Shown here: positions 21,029 to 22,114 of the stretch, piece after piece
Numbering within the stretch: position 1 is the first letter of the stretch
Layout of the letters: each line of letters begins with the position of its first letter
DNA from: Methylacidiphilum caldifontis
Lineage (GTDB): Bacteria; Verrucomicrobiota; Verrucomicrobiia; Methylacidiphilales; CAMAQI01
Reading direction: 5' to 3'
DNA length: 22,114 nt
NCBI GenBank assembly: GCA_945860255.1
Contig: CAMAQI010000019.1
Coordinates: 1 to 22,114, forward strand
Program-made: the position numbers and the translations under genes
Notes under the pieces: generated by a model
Told to the model about the DNA's origin: nothing
What the model saw: the letters and a program-made list of their open reading frames with translations, nothing else
Database searches by the model: none

Positions 21029-22114
21029 ATGCGTTTTGATGTCATTCAATTTCGAAAGAACTATCCGGAAACTTGGAGATTAATTCTCTTTTTGGGCTCG
21101 ATCCAATGGGCCGGTATTCTCCTGACGACCATCGCCGTCGCTTGTGCCGTGGCAACGATCATGGAGTCGAAGTGGAGTACCAATCACGCAAAAAACTACA
21201 TTTACCATGCCCCGTGGTTTCATGTCTGGTTAATCTGTCTCTGTATTAATCTCTTTTGCGTCACGATCACTCGCCTTCCTTGGAAAAGAAAACACTATGG
21301 ATTTGTCATTACTCACTTTGGAATCATTATCCTCTTATTCGGAGCGATGGTCGGAAGTTGGTTCGGATTCGAGGCCTTCGCCAATCTTAAAAAGGGAGAG
21401 GAGCCGATATTTCGATTGACTCAGAATGAATCGGTCATGATTGTTCAAAGTCCGAAAGACCAAAATTTTTATAGCATTCCCCTCCCCGTTGAAACGTTGA
21501 AACTCTCTGAAAAGAAGCCACGCATCTTTACGATTCCAGACTCAAATCTTTTCCTTCGAGTCGACGCTCACTCGGCACAGCTGGATCGCGTTCCGAAACT
21601 CGTTCCCTCCTCTGAGCCAGGGGCCGCTTATGGATCGATCCTAGAGCTTTCCAGTCCTATGGCAGGACAAAAGAGCACTTTTCCCTTTATTGCGGCGACA
21701 GCGGAGCCTCAAATCACCGAATTTTTCCAAATGGCACGGATTGTTTGGGTCAATGATCTTGTTCCGTTCGAAAAGAAGATGAATCAATGGAGTGAGACTC
21801 AAATGGTTTTTGAGAAAATTCAACCGATTATTTCAAATACCTCTGGTCTTTTTAGCGGGTATTTATTTCGAGTTGAAAGCGATGAGAATAAAGCCCTCTT
21901 TATCTCTCTAAAGACTCCGAAGGGGAAGCAGGAGCGGATCGCGCTCGGAACAAAGTTCCCTCAGAAAATCGATTTGGGTAGTTCAAAGATACAAGCGACG
22001 GTTAATGGATATTGGCCAGATTTTGAGATCAAAGAGGGAAGGCCAAGTACGAAATCAAACTCCCCTGAAAATCCAGCGATTTTAATTCGTTTGGAGGGCA
22101 AGCAGTCGATTGAT
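21029..22114 (+). CDS. ResB/Ccs1-like cytochrome c biogenesis protein (5' part only)
   Basis: The frame is open to the right edge (362 codons). ResB works with ResC/CcsA in System II heme delivery and cytochrome c assembly at the membrane. The visible part starts with a cytoplasmic stretch and three hydrophobic segments (about 18-44, 63-82 and 90-112), with the family-like ESKWSTNHAKNYIYHAPWFHVWLICLCINLFCVT and a His-containing third helix (VITHFGIIILLFGAMVG), then a long periplasmic domain of mostly beta character. TAAGGA overlapping the xseB stop serves as ribosome binding site for the ATG at 21029, so the two genes are likely cotranscribed. Family assignment is good; C-terminal helix and any fusion to CcsA are out of view. 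Confidence 0.85.
   Translation, partial: MRFDVIQFRKNYPETWRLILFLGSIQWAGILLTTIAVACAVATIMESKWSTNHAKNYIYHAPWFHVWLICLCINLFCVTITRLPWKRKHYGFVITHFGIIILLFGAMVGSWFGFEAFANLKKGEEPIFRLTQNESVMIVQSPKDQNFYSIPLPVETLKLSEKKPRIFTIPDSNLFLRVDAHSAQLDRVPKLVPSSEPGAAYGSILELSSPMAGQKSTFPFIAATAEPQITEFFQMARIVWVNDLVPFEKKMNQWSETQMVFEKIQPIISNTSGLFSGYLFRVESDENKALFISLKTPKGKQERIALGTKFPQKIDLGSSKIQATVNGYWPDFEIKEGRPSTKSNSPENPAILIRLEGKQSID

Overview
The window reads as a stretch of a Gram-negative bacterial chromosome with a mostly housekeeping gene set, interrupted by one restriction/defence block and one small repeat-bearing insertion. A LolD-type lipoprotein-export ATPase, a muramic-acid recycling pair and a ResB/Ccs1 cytochrome c biogenesis protein point to a diderm with peptidoglycan and c-type cytochromes. 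Species cannot be named from sequence alone. The gene mix is compatible with the PVC superphylum (for example Verrucomicrobia or relatives), but that is only an impression.

Layout. 1-6721 is all on the minus strand and is read right to left: a BadF/NagK-type sugar kinase, murQ, an amidohydrolase with aminofutalosine-deaminase-like features, a DUF318-type permease with two Cys-Cys pairs, the acetolactate synthase large subunit (ilvB) and the 5' part of ribD, which runs off the left edge. From 6747 on everything is on the plus strand: a VanZ-like membrane protein, ligA, a tiny membrane protein, a LolD-type ATPase, a J-domain protein, and one uninterrupted reading frame that joins a low-molecular-weight tyrosine phosphatase, ribose-5-phosphate isomerase B and serine hydroxymethyltransferase.

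13691-19824 is a defence block: a Type III Mod methyltransferase, a YhcG/DUF1016 PD-(D/E)XK nuclease, a Type III Res helicase-nuclease (these three joined by 4-bp start/stop overlaps), then an Mrr-family endonuclease with different codon use. Next come a complete one-piece tmRNA gene (tag ANNELALAA) and, directly against its 3' end, a 127-bp structured sequence present twice as exact direct repeats. The repeats flank and overlap a 79-aa GIY-YIG nuclease gene. The window closes with xseB and the 5' part of a resB-like gene.

Points that most deserve a second look are the repeat/GIY-YIG unit at the tmRNA end, the phosphatase-RpiB-GlyA tripartite fusion, the three-nuclease Mod-YhcG-Res-Mrr block, and a perfect 25-bp palindrome inside the YhcG coding sequence. 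Homology calls rest on motif recognition by eye. No database search was run.
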